64,000 bases of DNA from Fasciolopsis buskii (Eukaryota > Platyhelminthes > Trematoda > Plagiorchiida > Fasciolidae), in assembly GCA_008360955.1 (NCBI GenBank), contig LUCM01010429.1, forward strand, positions 84,148-148,147, written 5' to 3'. The notes below the pieces were generated by a model. The model saw nothing but the letters and a program-made list of their open reading frames with translations, was not told where the DNA came from and made no database searches. The translations under genes and the position numbers were made by a program. Below, piece after piece: positions 1 through 13,539 of the stretch (position 1 is the stretch's first letter; the number at the start of each line of letters is the position of its first letter).

Positions 1-1267
1 TAATAACCCACTCGTTGTATGTCTAGCGCCATGATATTGATAGCAAGTGTTCACGAAAGTTGGTTTAAATGCTTGTATTTCCATTTGTGATGACGGGGAT
101 AAACTCGACAATTGAGAGAAAAGATTCTCAAATCCAACTTCTAAGTCCATTTGTACAATCTGGCTGTTTGGGCAACAAAATTTGGGCCCCAGGGATAAAA
201 CTTCTAACAACGACTTGTCTAATTTGAAGTTTGACTAGTTGTGAACAAATCGATCAGGGTTCTGCCGAAACTCACTCGATGGTTTTGATCCTTCCAATCG
301 TTTCATCAACAGATGATGTAACGGCATGAGTACGAATCACTGAAAACGAGCTTGTTCGCCAACTTGTGTTTTCTCAATGTGTTCAGTGTTAATTTCCATG
401 GAATGATAAATTGTTTCTTAGTGAACGAAAAGAATGACAAAATCTCGTTTATCCATTGCTAGGAAAACTTTTATTCCATTCATTAAAACATTAACCAATC
501 GCGTGATTTGTACTGACCGTCGGTGTCAACCTAAGGGAGTGATTTCATCGTTGATCGGTACATTCACTCGGAGCATCTTTTTGCGAAACCGTGGAGGTTT
601 TCCGCTAAAATGCTGTTTATTTTCATGGTTGTCACAATTAACGAGTTCGAACCATGCGTGAATGATGAGTTCATTCACGAGGGACAAATTTCATTTGCGC
701 AACGAAATAGAATAAGCTTTCTAATAATGAGTTTGTGATTTGTGTTGATTTTTATTTATTCAAATTAAATTTTAATGCGAAATCCAACTTGGGAAGGTAA
801 AATACAGGGATGAGTAATTAGAAAAATTATCGATGCTCATGTAAAACGAAGAGCAATAACTGCAAACGTTAGTATTGCTCTTCTATGTCATTTTTATTCA
901 TTCATCGACAAACGATACTACTAATAATAAAAAGTATTGCTTTTTCGATTGCTTTCTTGATTTGTCAAATTTTTTTTCTGGTCTGGTAAACAAATTAACG
1001 GCTCAAATAAAATTTGTATTTTCGATTCATTCATCACCAATCCATGATTACTTTTCGAGAAAATCAATTAAATGCATATTTGTACATAGTCGACGAACCA
1101 TTCCGCTAAATCGTCAGTGTTGAAATTTCTATTCGATCAAGCGCAATGTACTAGCCAATTCATAGTATTTTAAATAACACTGTCATAGTAGGAACCACGT
1201 TCTAATCCAAGGGAGCTAACCAACCCAAAATTTTTTCAAGTACATCGACTGATTCGATCACTTTTAA
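1..1267. other. No feature recognised
   Basis: AT-rich sequence with short open frames on both strands, none with splice borders or a recognisable product. Confidence 0.5.
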
Positions 1268-1405
1268 TTAGCCACGAAAAACTTGAAGACGTGTTTTCGA
1301 CCCCTTCGGTTGATTGCAGATCTTGCAGTCTTGATCGACCGGAAAGGACTTAACAAATGACCTAGATGGAGTGATCACCTTAGTTGCTTCTGGTAACCGC
1401 GTCAA
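1268..1405 (-). CDS. Candidate terminal exon, product unknown
   Basis: After a T-rich tract and ATGCCAAG, 45 codons run to TAA in phase 0 (LTRLPEATKVITPSRSF, DCKICNQPKGSK). A better-placed acceptor at ACTCAAG, 16 bases upstream, would put the exon in another phase. CKIC could be half a metal site; nothing else is recognisable. Confidence 0.3.
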   Translation of the reverse strand: MTRLPEATKVITPSRSFVKSFPVDQDCKICNQPKGSKTRLQVFRG

Positions 1406-1938
1406 CTTGGCATTTAGCCTTGAGTTAAAAAAAATGGATGAGTCTTTTAGCCAACTCACAAAAGCGTGTAAATAAATGCCTCAGCATTATCGTCAGAAAA
1501 GGTCAAACTCAGGGTTTGTACAGCCGTTGCCATGACCAGCGACTCTTATTGCATAGAGGTGATCGATAAGTTGTCCCGACATGCGCATCTGAGATCCAAG
1601 TATCTGTTTCTTTTACATCAAGTGGGTAGGGAAATCAGCGCAGTTTAAAATTGATCAGTACACTACCACTGAGTACCAGATACTACTTACTGAGTATGAA
1701 TTGCATGTCTTCTCCTCCGCTCAGCCGCGTCGTTTGCAAGTAATATTCACTGTAGGTTTTAATCTATCATCATTCGTTTAACCTCATCCGTGATTGGCAA
1801 CCTGTGGCAAAGAGAACGTGTATGAACGGTAGAGTTTAGGATTTACCTTTGAGCTTCATACTGACCGAAGTACTTGTAGCAACCTGGCCATTGTTTAGTT
1901 TGACTTGCCAAGATTATACATACCACGGTTGCACTCAC

Positions 1939-2060
1939 TTCAAAGTGGTCTAATTTTTCTACGAAAATGTAGCAAGTGAACTTGGAATTAGTTTGCAAAA
2001 TTTGGTCAGTGACAAACGAATACAGGCTACCAGTAGGCACTGGATTCGCTTCGATCGAAG
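1939..2060 (-). CDS. Candidate exon ('SFVTDQILQTNSKFTCYIF'), product unknown
   Basis: Between TAGTTTACGTAG and GTGAGT lie two bases and 40 codons: NPVPTGSLYSFVTDQILQ then FTCYIFVEKLDHFE. Entry phase fits the 17779-18161 exon, exit phase fits the 1405 segment, although the implied upstream intron is about 15.7 kb. Confidence 0.42.
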
Positions 2061-5000
2061 CTACGTAAACTAAGACAACCACGAGATCTTAACAGAAGAG
2101 AAACACTTTCGAGTTGTAAATACAGCTCACGGGTTTATATACAAAATCGGAGCTATTTCCGATCGATGTAGTGCATTCCTTCCAGTCGTCTTCGAGAAAT
2201 GTCTGGATTTCATACTGCATCGTCGTCACACTTCACTTTGGTTGCAACCCCGTGTGAATCTGTATCCCATTGCACCACATAACTTGAACTTAAAATCACC
2301 ACAGAACCTGGATGAGGAATGGGGTTGGCTTACGATATTGTTTTCCTATTTGGCAATAATTTGGTTTCGATGACAATCAGGGTATTGGAAATTCCGTAAT
2401 AAAGCTTTCAATTGGAACTACTACTATATTATCACTCCAAGTCGTTTGTTGGACCCACCCAGAATACGAATAGATATTCCGGATATCTGGAGAGCAACCG
2501 AATGTTGTCACGTGATTTGGGATGTGAAAACTGGACCGATCACGCAAGCCTTGCACCTAGTCAGATGACTTCAATCCACATAGTGATTCATACCGAACCC
2601 GTCTCAAAGTAAAACCATGGAGATTCAATCAGACGGTGAACCGACCTTCTCACCGTATTTTGTTTATAAACTTCGACACAGCAGCTTTCGGTCACAGGTT
2701 TATTGTTCGCCCATTGTTTAAAAAAATGAGGAAGTTATTCTGCCTATAGTGGACTTAGCGGGGCAAATTAGGTTGATGCCACATACGGTACGACTTCTGG
2801 CGTCCAAACCTCTCTTGGACTCTTTCTGTTCGCGGCAATCACCGACAGGCGTGGAAGAAAAAAAGAGCAGACCAGTGAAACCTGTTGGCAATGTTGTACT
2901 GGTTTACAAAAGTAGGATATTAGTCAGCTGTTTGGATTGGAGACTTTATTTTTGAATAGAATTGGTTTAGAGTTCGACTGTCAAACGTGATACGGACGAG
3001 GTTAAAAAGAGAACCGTAAAATCTTTAATTCAATTCAAGATCAGGATCGATTAGACGTTGCCAGATTTCAAAAAAGGAGAATGCGACCGTGAGCGAAGAG
3101 GAGAGAATACGGCTATCTTTGATGGCGAATACGTGTCAATAAATTGTTCCCCTGACTGATTCAGAACAAATCCACCTTATGAGAATGGGTGCGGTTCTGT
3201 GCTACTCCAGGTTTCAGGATCACGGTTGCCGGTTGTCCTCGTGCAGTGGGCCCTGGTGGCTATGAGGCATGCCTCGTGAGTTACGCTCATGTGTGAAGTA
3301 TTTCATAAAAATATCAGTAAGTAATTAAAAGATGAACGAAGGGAAAAGTTGAACATTGGACTGTGGAAGGACAAATAGATCAGTGCACTGGAAGTAGACG
3401 GCTATCAACCGAAAGGTCCTCGGACAACGATAACATGCACTGAGTCAAGTGTGCGCACGTGTTGTCATGGGAATGACAAAAATCGATATCTCAGTAACCA
3501 TTAGTTCAAACAGTTGTTCGGCGGGAGGAGCAAGTGAGGCTTGATTTTTTTTGGCCCAACTTCTTTGGTGGCATCAGTTTGAAATAAAATGGACAAGAAA
3601 TCGTTGGCTCAGATGAAACAATTTCTCTGAGACAGTTTCAGTTTGTTTAGGGCCAATAAAAGAAGCTGAACGACAACCGGAGCGACCAAGTCATTACACA
3701 GTAGATTGACGATTTTTCGTGGGTGCAATAGAGACATGGTTGTGAGCACACGGAAAGACTTCCACGAAATCTGAATAAGAAAAAGGCATCTCAACATTCA
3801 GTAGCTTGCAGTGTTCTCAGTGGTTGGTTATTACGCAAAAATGGCATCGCAATAATGTTAAGTCAATTGCTGATTGTGGTGAGCGAACAGTCGTGAGTTA
3901 GATCGCACGAATCATTCGATAGAGCATTCACCTCCCATTCGTTCATCTTCCGGCCAGAACCCATTTATGGAACAGGATAGTTATGCCTGCCTGGAGGCTC
4001 CTAATATGAAGGATGATACAACATCGTCGTATGTCACTGGCGTTCCATTATCCACAAGACGAGAATACGCCAGATAAATGGATATTCGGAATGACAGTGA
4101 GCCTCATTTAGCAGTGGCGTCAAAAACATTTTTTAAAGATTATTATGTTGCATAAATAATCCCAGTTGTGTTGAATAACTTTACAAAATTAGCTCTTGCA
4201 ATAAACAACATCTCAGACCTCCCCACGTTTGTTCTGTTTTGTTCTGTTCTTTTTCTAGGGGCAGACACTCGTTGGAGACTATCTCGCTTATATTTGCATA
4301 CAAACTCAAATATTCGGATCGAATTTTTATTTTGCGCGGAAACCACGAATGTAGTCGAGTGAATCGGTGAGTATTATCGATTTGTTCACGCCACTCAATT
4401 CATGTCTGTTATATGGTCATGCGAAACGGGGATTTTTCCCCCGGACGGTTGAGGATTGAGATATCGATGAAAAATAGGTCAACTCAACGCAGTTGTCTAT
4501 GTTTGAGTGATATTCCACCTCGTTCAATCGGATTTAAACGGGGCAGGGTTTGTTCCGGTATATGGTAATAAATGAAACGTAAAGATATAGTAACTGCAAT
4601 AGTGCATGTAACATGTTCGTAGAGTATCATCAAATTTCGACGCGCAGGCCAACCTGTCATTGGACGTGTCGCGTGTCCCGGAAAACGGGGAAGCATCATC
4701 GAGCACTTTTTCTGTTCGCTTGAATTGCATTCCGTACTAGATTACTCGTAAGCAGTCAAATTAACCAAAGTTCGCCCAGCCCATAGGTGTACGTATCTGA
4801 GTTGTTCAGTACATGGTGCTGTTTAAAAGGACTGAAAGTATTCCATTTTTCCCGACTTTGTTGGAGCATCGGCACACAGCCAACCACACCTAACAAAGCG
4901 GCAAAACCAAAAACATGAATTTTACCACCAAAAATATCTCCCTAGCAAAGGGAATTAGCAAACTGTGAAGTCGATTCTGACTTATTACTTATTTTGGTTA

Positions 5001-6235
5001 CCATGGCGCGAATACCCGAATTGTAGGTAATTCGTAGCATTTGACCGGATCAGTTAAACAGGGCAGCAAAATGTGCAATCCTGTACCGATCGATCAGCGG
5101 TTCTTAATTTTGCACATACAAGTAAATCATGCGAAGGCGTCATGAGTTTGATTCATGATCCCGTTATTAAAATAGAATAAGTTAGGAAAATTCAGTAGGT
5201 CAAGAAACTTAGACACTCACTAATGTTGAATAATTGATTAGGTCGTGCAGGTCTTAGGGCTACACTGCTGACAGATAAAGGTTGCACAGGGAACACTGTC
5301 AATTGATATCCACAAAATGTTGAGTGCCTCTAAGCTTCCTAAACCACTCACATTTGGCCACTATTTCTAAGGCCCGTTGGAAGACAATGTCTGACCTCCA
5401 AAAAGTATTCTTCTCTGAGCAAGAACAGATGCGGGGTTCGATAAATGAAATAACAAACGACACAAGTGGAGAGCCTAGTTAAAGCAACCAGTAAGGGATT
5501 GACCACCCGTGTGAATATATAAGAACCAGAGTTTAGTTGGCCGCGCCTTACGGTGGTTGTGACGAAATCTTAGGTTTCACTTTACTCGCAACAGAGTGGG
5601 AAATAGAATAGATCACTCGCCTACTCAAGCGTTGGCACCCGAGGTGACATTTGGAGCGAACGATATATTTGCTATCACATGGAAAGTGGCTCGTTGCACT
5701 TACCTTTGGAGAGGGACTGCACAGTGGTTTTTAGTAATCACCGTAAGATGAGTCTTATTCAGTTGTTACCAGCGTATTAATCTCAGTATCACTTTGTTAG
5801 TTGACACTGATTCGCCGGAGTAACGTCACCGCAAAACAGGCCGGGTTTTGCCTAGGCCGAGGTTGTGTTGGTAAGATTTTCGTCTTGTGGTAATCACTTG
5901 GGTTCATCGTAGTCACAGTCGTCGAACATGATCGATTTTTCCCTACTTCAAAGCCTGCTTCGCGCAGTTCACTGAACTGAGCCATCTAGTGCCCTTCCCT
6001 AGATGGTGCGTACATGGAAATACGTGAATCCACTGAGATCATTACATCTGCATATTTTTTTGGAGGGGTGGGTGTAACGGTAGCGATGAACAACCAATTT
6101 CATGCGATAAAGACAATGGTGTTCGGCAAGAGTGCCCCTTTAAGTTATCACTGTCTTATTTCGTCATCAACAAGAGAGACCTGGGAAGTTTTCAGGTTGT
6201 GTGTGTGGAGGTGGCCGACCTAACATCTTTGGTTT
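2061..6235. other. No confident gene; probable intron
   Basis: A minus-strand segment at 3609-3780 follows a good acceptor (CTTTTTCTTATTCAG) but three frames compete. A GC-rich motif at 3215-3290 recurs elsewhere (see findings). The rest shows nothing I can support. Confidence 0.45.
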
Positions 6236-6405
6236 CAAGTATGATGCTTGATGTGGAGGAGTTAACACGTGTCGACCGTTTCAATTACTTCGGCATTTGC
6301 GTGACGACACATGGTAGCAAGGCACTGGAGGTCAGGGCGCATATATCTGTGCGCTGAACGTGGTGCGGTGGGTTGGCTCGCTTGTGGCCCCAAGTAAAGG
6401 TCACA
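6236..6405 (+). pseudogene. Short non-LTR retrotransposon remnant
   Basis: The plus strand reads LDVEELTRVDRFNYFGICV then HGSKALEVRAHIS, corresponding to 'ELTIVDRFTYLASYV.NDGSSEAEVNMRIS' of the 55.2-kb copy. The similarity stops at about 6405, with a stop codon inside. Confidence 0.6.
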
Positions 6406-8243
6406 TACACTGTTTCGCAGTGCTCTTGGTTATTTTAAATAATTTCTGAATATATAGCTAGCGTGGTGAATGTATTCATCGATTTGGAGTTTCCCATTAT
6501 CAATATCTGCGTAGTCCCGCTAGCAGTGGCCGCATGCGAATGGCATCGGATGGGAATAGAGTGCTGGATCCCGGTTTTCGCGACTGGAATCACACACTTC
6601 ATTCTTTTTCGATCAGAGATCTGGAAAATTTAAAACGATGTCCGTTAAATTCAAATACAAATGTATTGATCATCGCCATGCAAATAATCGCTTTCCAGTG
6701 ATAGAACAACCCGCAGGAAATGCCACGGAATCGCCAATACAATTAGTGCAAGTGGACAGTCTACGTGTGCTTGAAGAGAATTAAGTTAGAATGTATATCT
6801 GTTCTGAAAAATGTGACGTTGAAGGGCCGTGTGAAAACTTGGATTTTTGTTGCCGTTGGATTTGCTTACTTCAATTGGACGCATTGAGTTTATTAACGCA
6901 GTCTCAAAAGCGTAGAAACTGGATCTTCATCCTCTAGAGCTAAGGGAGCACCACTTGCCTGAATTCGCCGCTTCCTAGGCACTTAGTACTCAGAATGACG
7001 TGAAGCTTGGCATTAGATTTGTTTGCGATTGTTCGTCTGAAAGATGGCAGTGTACAATTTTCGTTATCTCCTTTCTCCTGGAAACCTATGGGGATTTTTT
7101 TTCACCATACTGTTTTACTTTTGGTGCTTCCGTCACTAAAGAAGAAGGCAAACTGTACATCGAGTGACACGGGCTTTCCGATCTGAAACTGTGCAATACA
7201 TCGAGGCACACAGACTTGAAGTTGTGTCACGTCCATGTGCATACAAATCAATCGCGACTGGGCAATATATATATATATATATCTAAGTGATTGAGACTGT
7301 CTATTTGGCACAAAGAATAATGTCCACCAGGGGTCAGGCAAGAATGAACCAAACGAGACTGCGTCAGATCGCGGCAGGAGACGGAGGTGCGAGGCTAGGT
7401 CAGTAGACTTTTATTCGAGCCCCGCTCACACAGACAAAAGAAACGTCACATTCGGATAATAACCTAATGAGGTACGCACGCAAGCGTATAAACATACACA
7501 CACGGAACACGACGAGCAAATAGTCCGGATCTAGACAGATAAGCATCACAAAGGCAGAACACTCCACCAGGACTAACGTTCACGCACACTGAAGGAGAAT
7601 GGTCCATGCGGCAAACAAAGCAAGATAACTGAAAGTGAATTTGAAGTACATTATGTGAATCTCCAAACCATAGAATGCTCGACTTAAAGGACTGAGGCTG
7701 TCATTGGGTGAGGACAAGTCGCTGTCGTCCGAGGTTGTTACCTCACGTGGCCTTATATGGTATTACGGGATTCCGAGGGCCGGGACTGTCCCCATGTAGT
7801 GGACGTTAGTGGCTATAGGACATGTCTATTCTACTACACAAATCAGAAAAAAATATATGTAGGATGAATAACTGACAAGGTGAATGAAGCGGAAAAAAAG
7901 AAAACAAATTCTTGTTAATTTTAAAATTGTTGCAATTCTGTGCAAGAATTTTACCAGTTGGTTCGTGACACCGTAACAACTATGCTTTTGATCGATTTAA
8001 CATACGATTTAAATGGGAGAAAACACGGTGGATCCTGAAGCCACTTTTACTGTGCACGTTGTTACAAATGGTTACAAGTGAACATACTTAGACGGAGTCC
8101 GCGTTAATCCCCAACATACTACTTTAAGCCCTCAAGTGCTTCAAACTCGTGATTTCCTCTCCTTCCTTCTCAGAGTTAGAGCGCGTTCGAACGTCATCCT
8201 GCCTGACATGGCAACGACAGGTGCAATCTATCCCACTAAGATG
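6406..8243. other. Intergenic or intronic; possible repeat at 7370-7830
   Basis: A (TA)9 tract lies at 7264-7283. From about 7370 the base composition changes and TTTTATTCGAGCCCCGC looks like a reversed polyadenylation region, perhaps a retroelement end. No coding support. Confidence 0.4.
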
Positions 8244-8400
8244 CTATAGACTAGTTTGGCAACAGAACCGATCGAAATCCTGCTCAAAACTAACAGGATT
8301 CAGCTGTGTTGCAGACGAACCGAATTCTGCAGCCTCCAGTCCACGTAAAAATTCAACCAGTTTTGCAAATAATTGATTTATGATCAACAGTAATATAGGA
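8244..8400 (-). CDS. Weak candidate exon, product unknown
   Basis: Open on the minus strand with NQLFAKLVEFLRGLEAAEF and VSFEQDFDRFCCQTSL before TAG. An internal CAACACAG could be the acceptor for the last 19 residues. It is not needed by the phases of the neighbouring candidates. Composition is coding-like but there is no homology. Confidence 0.2.
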
Positions 8401-8436
8401 TGAATGATGTCATAAGCCGGTGCCTGCTTTCGAACC

Positions 8437-8612
8437 GGGGTGGCCAAACGGATAAGGTCGTGGCTTTTGGACGTGAAAGTCGCGGATTCGAATCCACGCA
8501 CCGCCGGTCAACTTCCCCACTTGGCAGCCCTCTGCTGGCCGCGGCCCCCTTCCTGAAAACTGATGTATATTGTTATTTTACTAATAAAGGAATTAAAGGA
8601 TGAAAGATAAAA
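8437..8612 (+). repeat. tRNA-derived SINE, near full length
   Basis: A-box-like TGGCCAAACGG and B-box GGATTCGAATCC form a tRNA-like head, followed by a body (CTTGGCAGCCCTCTGCTGG, GCGGCCCCCTTCCTGAAAA) and the tail TTGTTATTTTACTAATAAAGG. The same three parts recur at seven other places here, which defines the family. Pol III promoter boxes are close to consensus in this copy. Confidence 0.85.
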
Positions 8613-8879
8613 TAGATACGTATTTGAAGATTCGGAGAGCATTTCGCACTGACTGGGCCAGTTTATCCAGAATATGTTTTTCGGTTTATTTTTACTCGTA
8701 CCACAACTAACCACAAAAAGTGGTCAGATCCTCGAGATCATGGAAGCAAATGCTTCAGTGCCCCAACATTCGTGCAGGAGAAGCAAGCGAGTTTCTGCCA
8801 GCATTTAAAATTTCGCATTTTGTGTTTGATTTGATCTTCTGCTACCATATTTTCCCATCGAGGGGAACTAACCTCCAAG

Positions 8880-9070
8880 TTTTAGCCATTGCCATTCCTG
8901 TGGTGGTTTGTATCACGGCACCGATTTTTCCAGCGGTGTTGCATATTTTATTCGTGTACGTGTGCTACCAGATAGCTGTTTTAACGCGCATTTTGATCCA
9001 AGCTGTTTGGTCATGTTCACCTCAACCCAACCGGTTATCGATTAATGAAATTCGCGCCCAAAACAACTGA
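8880..9070 (+). CDS. Weak candidate terminal exon with a membrane segment
   Basis: After CCTCCAAGTTTTAG an open frame reads AIAIPVVVCITAPIFPAV, then LHILFVYVCYQIAVLTRIL, ending RLSINEIRAQNN and TGA. The hydrophobic stretch of about 45 residues is followed by a hydrophilic tail, as in a membrane protein end. No upstream exon was found, so it may be chance. Confidence 0.22.
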
Positions 9071-11638
9071 AGCCAAAAGGTTTTGTTCAGTGTTGGTTTC
9101 GAATCCTTCGCTTAGGATTATATGATAGTAAGCATTTAGCGATATCTACACGTCAAATTACGCTGTGTGACAATTGTCTGAAATTATTTTGCATTGTATG
9201 CAAGCCATTGCCTCTCCTGGACATAATTTGTTGTTCAGAAAAAGCGTCTTGTTTCCCGCGTGCATTCATTGCTTTGTTCAAATCATATAAGCTTATCGAA
9301 TCCCTGGATCAGACAACTGATGCCTCTTGTGCTTTGCTTTGCGCGCACGATCTTCTTATCCTCTTCACACTGGACTTTCGATGATGTTCAGACAGCAGTA
9401 AAATAGAAATTCGCCTACGTGAAAAAAATCTCTACTGCAGGTTGTGACTGAATAATGCGCCAGGTTATTGACAACCGACCACACCGATCAGGCCTGAGAA
9501 CCCTAAGTGTACGTATTTAAGCCTCGGGATCGATTGTGTGTGATCTCTGACACTCTAAAATAGACATAAGCAAACGGAACTGGTCATTTTGATCGCAGTT
9601 GTCTATCATGGACTTCTGGATGAATGCTGAAACCGCGGTTAAAGTGTTAGACTATAACGAACTGAGAAGGCAGAATCATGCGGCGTCCATCAAAGACAGG
9701 AGACGTATGTCTCAGCTTGGTCGGGCGGAAAACAATGTGGGTTGTTTTTCCCGGAGTCTAGAACTAAAAATCAAAATAGGCCACTTCGTTGTCAGTCGGT
9801 CCGTGAAGAAGATCTGAATCTTGGAATTGTCAGTTAATAATTTTAATGATGATCCTATCCAAACTTGGTTTCATTTCGACCATTTTTTGGAGAAAAATTT
9901 CGCAGTACATTTGAGGAGATCAACCGAATGCTGATACTATCATCATTTTTGACAGTGCACACACTCACAGACAATCTAATTTGAGTGATCTAATACCGGG
10001 AAACTCGATTTGGTGTCGACCATTATATAAGCCATTTCTTCAATCGAATGGAATAAGCTTTCGGCGAATTCAAATTCCTCATCAGCATCCGTCTAGTGGC
10101 GTGTTCACGTGATTATTAAGCGTGTATGAAGTAGTCACAATTAGAAAATCATTGATATAAATGCATTAAGGCTGATTTCCAGATTGGATTTCGGGGCGTT
10201 TCCCGTTTTTACTCTGCCTCTTACGATCAACATCCACCAACATTTCTTAAGTGCTCTCGTTACAACGGGCCCATAGAAGTACTTTAAAGCCTTATTTTGT
10301 TATTCCGTTTGGTAGGAAGACTGTTACTCGATCAGAGAACACTGAGCAGAGATTATTGTTCCTCATCAAAGGCAAAAAACCGTGCTGTATCACCGAATAA
10401 CCAAGGGAAACACTGTTAGTTGATCTACAGTTGGAATCAACATTCACCGTACACGTCGCGATATGGAAACAATAGAGCTGTCGTCGTCCACTGTGGCCAC
10501 AATAGTGAATTTAAGCATCCCTATTCTCTTTCGAACTACCACAATGACTGGCAGACCAGCGAGGATCCCGCCAGAACAACGAGGCGAATTCGGGACAAGT
10601 TTCGACTGCGTTATCATAAGGGTCGTGTGATAAAATAAGTGCTCGTCTCAATCGCAGCCGAACAGGGCTGTTCCAGATGAACCGTTGATCAATTGGTCGG
10701 TATATGCCCCTCTTCTGGCAAACCTTACTGAGTCACTGGGACACGACCACAGGCAATTGGAAGCCTCTCTCGCCACGTCCCATTGCAACTGGGGTACTTT
10801 TAGTGTTTTTTTAGGAAGATCGCTTACCATGCGAAGACCCACCATGCCTTTGAGACCTTCGCTGATTGTCCGTAGCCGCTTACACGATGCGCGTGGTGCC
10901 CCTTTACTCATGGTTTAACACCAAATTCGGTGGCCGTTACCTTATCCCAAACCAAGAGACAAACCGGATGCTATACAGCAAGAAAATCGGACAGGAAAAA
11001 GCCAATGGCTACAAGTCACCGACTGTAAAAGAGATAATAAAAGAGAAACAATGCCATCTTTCTGAATTTCTAGAATAACTCACTGATTTACATCGATCAC
11101 GAAAGTTTGTGAGAAAATGAGACGTCAGTATGTCTGATTGTGGATGATGAAAGAATATACTGGCTATTCACAGAGAAAAATGATAATCATTCCAAACTAT
11201 TTTGGTTTGTTTACATGGGTACTAAACAATGATTCATCGTAATATTCGAATATAGCGCAAATCAGAAATCAGGGATGAGGAACAGTTCACACTATCATCT
11301 AGTTTGGCCTCTTATTATAATGGATTACGCTCCCACGTGCAAAGTCCAATCGGGCAAAAAACGTAAACTGTACATTTGCATGGAACAAACAACTACTGGA
11401 TGAATAGTTGCCTTAAGTACAACAAAAAATGTAGAGACAAAAGACCTTACCGTTGATATGTAATAGAGTGGATTGATGATAAAATACGTAATTACGAATC
11501 AATTTGCAGAAGCTGAGATCAACCACTAATTGTATTTTTATTATCAAATAACGTGCACTAGAAGGCTTCCTACTAATGAAACAGACGTGCACACCATTTT
11601 AATGAAGCAGGCCCCGACCAACAGAGAGTGAGAGACAT
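9071..11638. other. No confident gene
   Basis: Around 10420-10918 three overlapping open frames run on both strands (for example TSEDPARTTRRIRDKFRL), possibly an old mobile element, but no family motif is visible. The rest is plain. Confidence 0.4.
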
Positions 11639-11722
11639 GTTAAGTGGGAAAGTTGACCGGCGTTGCGGGAATTCGAACCCTCAACCGACGACACTTACCG
11701 CTTGACCACCCACGAAAGGCCG
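11639..11722 (-). repeat. tRNA-derived SINE, head only
   Basis: Reverse complement gives GGTGGTCAAGCGG, then GGGTTCGAATTCC and GCCGGTCAACTTTCCCACTT. The body and tail after that are missing, so it is a truncated copy of the 8.4-kb family. Confidence 0.7.
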
Positions 11723-13539
11723 AATGGCCCCAGTTTGTCGATACTGCCAAAAGTATTCTTGTATTTCGTGAATGGCATTCGAACGTGCATTACAGCTTGT
11801 CTAAATCTGACAAAACGAAGCGTGCCAAGTAGGCTGGAGAACCACGGTTGGATCCAGACAATGAATACACATTTCTCTCTTCATCCTGAGTGACGGCAAG
11901 TAAGGGTGAAGTTTTACTTCATGTCTCTAGTTGACTTCTTAGTGAACAGGTAGTGAAACTGCATGCACCTGGTTTGTTTTTTCGGATAGGCGTTATCTTC
12001 ACTGGACTGTGTATGTTAGGATAGCTTTCGATTTTCAAGAATCGCACACTTTCAGAGCGGCCGACAGTGAAACGTGAGCGCCGGAGACTCCATTCGCGTT
12101 CAACATGTTTAATTACCCTCGAACGGCCATAGGCTCAAGTAGAGGTGGCTCACCGACGTCGTAGAAGGTCAATCAAACTTTTGTAAATACGGGAAGATTT
12201 TATCGAAAACATCGCGGGAATTTAATTGGAAATTGTTCGTACACGTGGTCGATTCTCAAAGGAACGGTTTCTCGGTCTGATATGTTTGCACGCCTGTTCT
12301 GCTGAGGTGCACAAAGCTTTCGGGTTTATAGTCTTTGAGTTCATTGTCAGAATACAGTAACCGGAATTGCTCGATGATGCATCTTATCGGATCACAGTTA
12401 ACCTCCATTTGTCAAATGGTGAATCCGTTTTCCTCACTGCTGGACCATAAATCAATGAGATAAACACGTAACTGAACCCTATTTAGTTCAGGGAAAATAA
12501 AATTTGATCAAGCCTCATTTCGGGTGAGAAAGCATGACAAATTGGTCGGACCAAGTGTTGGGAAAAAGCTTGACCAAACTGATTGATGTCATTGTCGAGT
12601 CTACCTAGACGCGATGGATTATTTCGGTCGGAAAGTGCAAAATTCGACAGGGGATAGGGAAATATTCCGATCTCATCTGACAGTCTCCGGAGTCATGTAA
12701 ACAGTATCAATGAACACTAACTGAACAACCTCTCAGAAAACGCAGGTAACCTTTGACAAGGCAACAGCGTACCTTTTCAGTCTGGTGTACTGTCTTTCAT
12801 ACGAATATTAACTCCACCACTTCGATTTTGAAGCCTCATGAGACGGTCATCACGGGAAATGTGAAACTTATCAGTGTGTGCAATTTCATCCACTGCATTA
12901 TTGTACAGCCAAGACTAATAAAGCATGTTAACCTGACCAGTTCTACGAAATTGGTGATTTGCCCTCCAATTTTTCGGTAAGATCTTATCAATCCGAATAT
13001 TTTCCGGCAGTTCATCGTCCCAGAGTCACAAGCCAGTCCTCACTGTCCAATTTAATGGTTCCATTCCGTACTTTTACAACCCAGCTGAACTTGTTTCCAA
13101 ATCACTGATAAAAAATGCTTTACGTGAAAACATTGAGGAGTTTTGACAAGATATCATGATGGGACAACAATGGGGTTATTGCCGATTAATTACAAAAAGT
13201 AAACCCATCAAAATGAAGCAAAATGAATGAATGAACTACAGCACGGCCACATTTGAAAGTGCATCTTTCCGGGACTTAAAATGGCATTCAGAACAGTTAA
13301 CGGTCCATGCGTAAGAAATCGAAATATTGCAAACCGACAGAATGTGAACTCTCTATGTCATCTTTGTAAGGGTGTTGCCTTTAGGACGGACAGTTTAGTT
13401 TTATTTTGACTATTCGAATTTTCTGCTTTATACCCCGTTGGTCGTGTAAATCTATTTAGGTTGTTGGGTTCGAGTGCGTGAGATCCCTCCTATCCAACGA
13501 TTGGAAAGACAAGCAATGTGGCTTAGCGCCTCAGTCGGT
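11723..13539. other. No feature recognised
   Basis: Single-copy-looking sequence with no open frame above 75 codons and no repeat that I could match. Confidence 0.45.
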
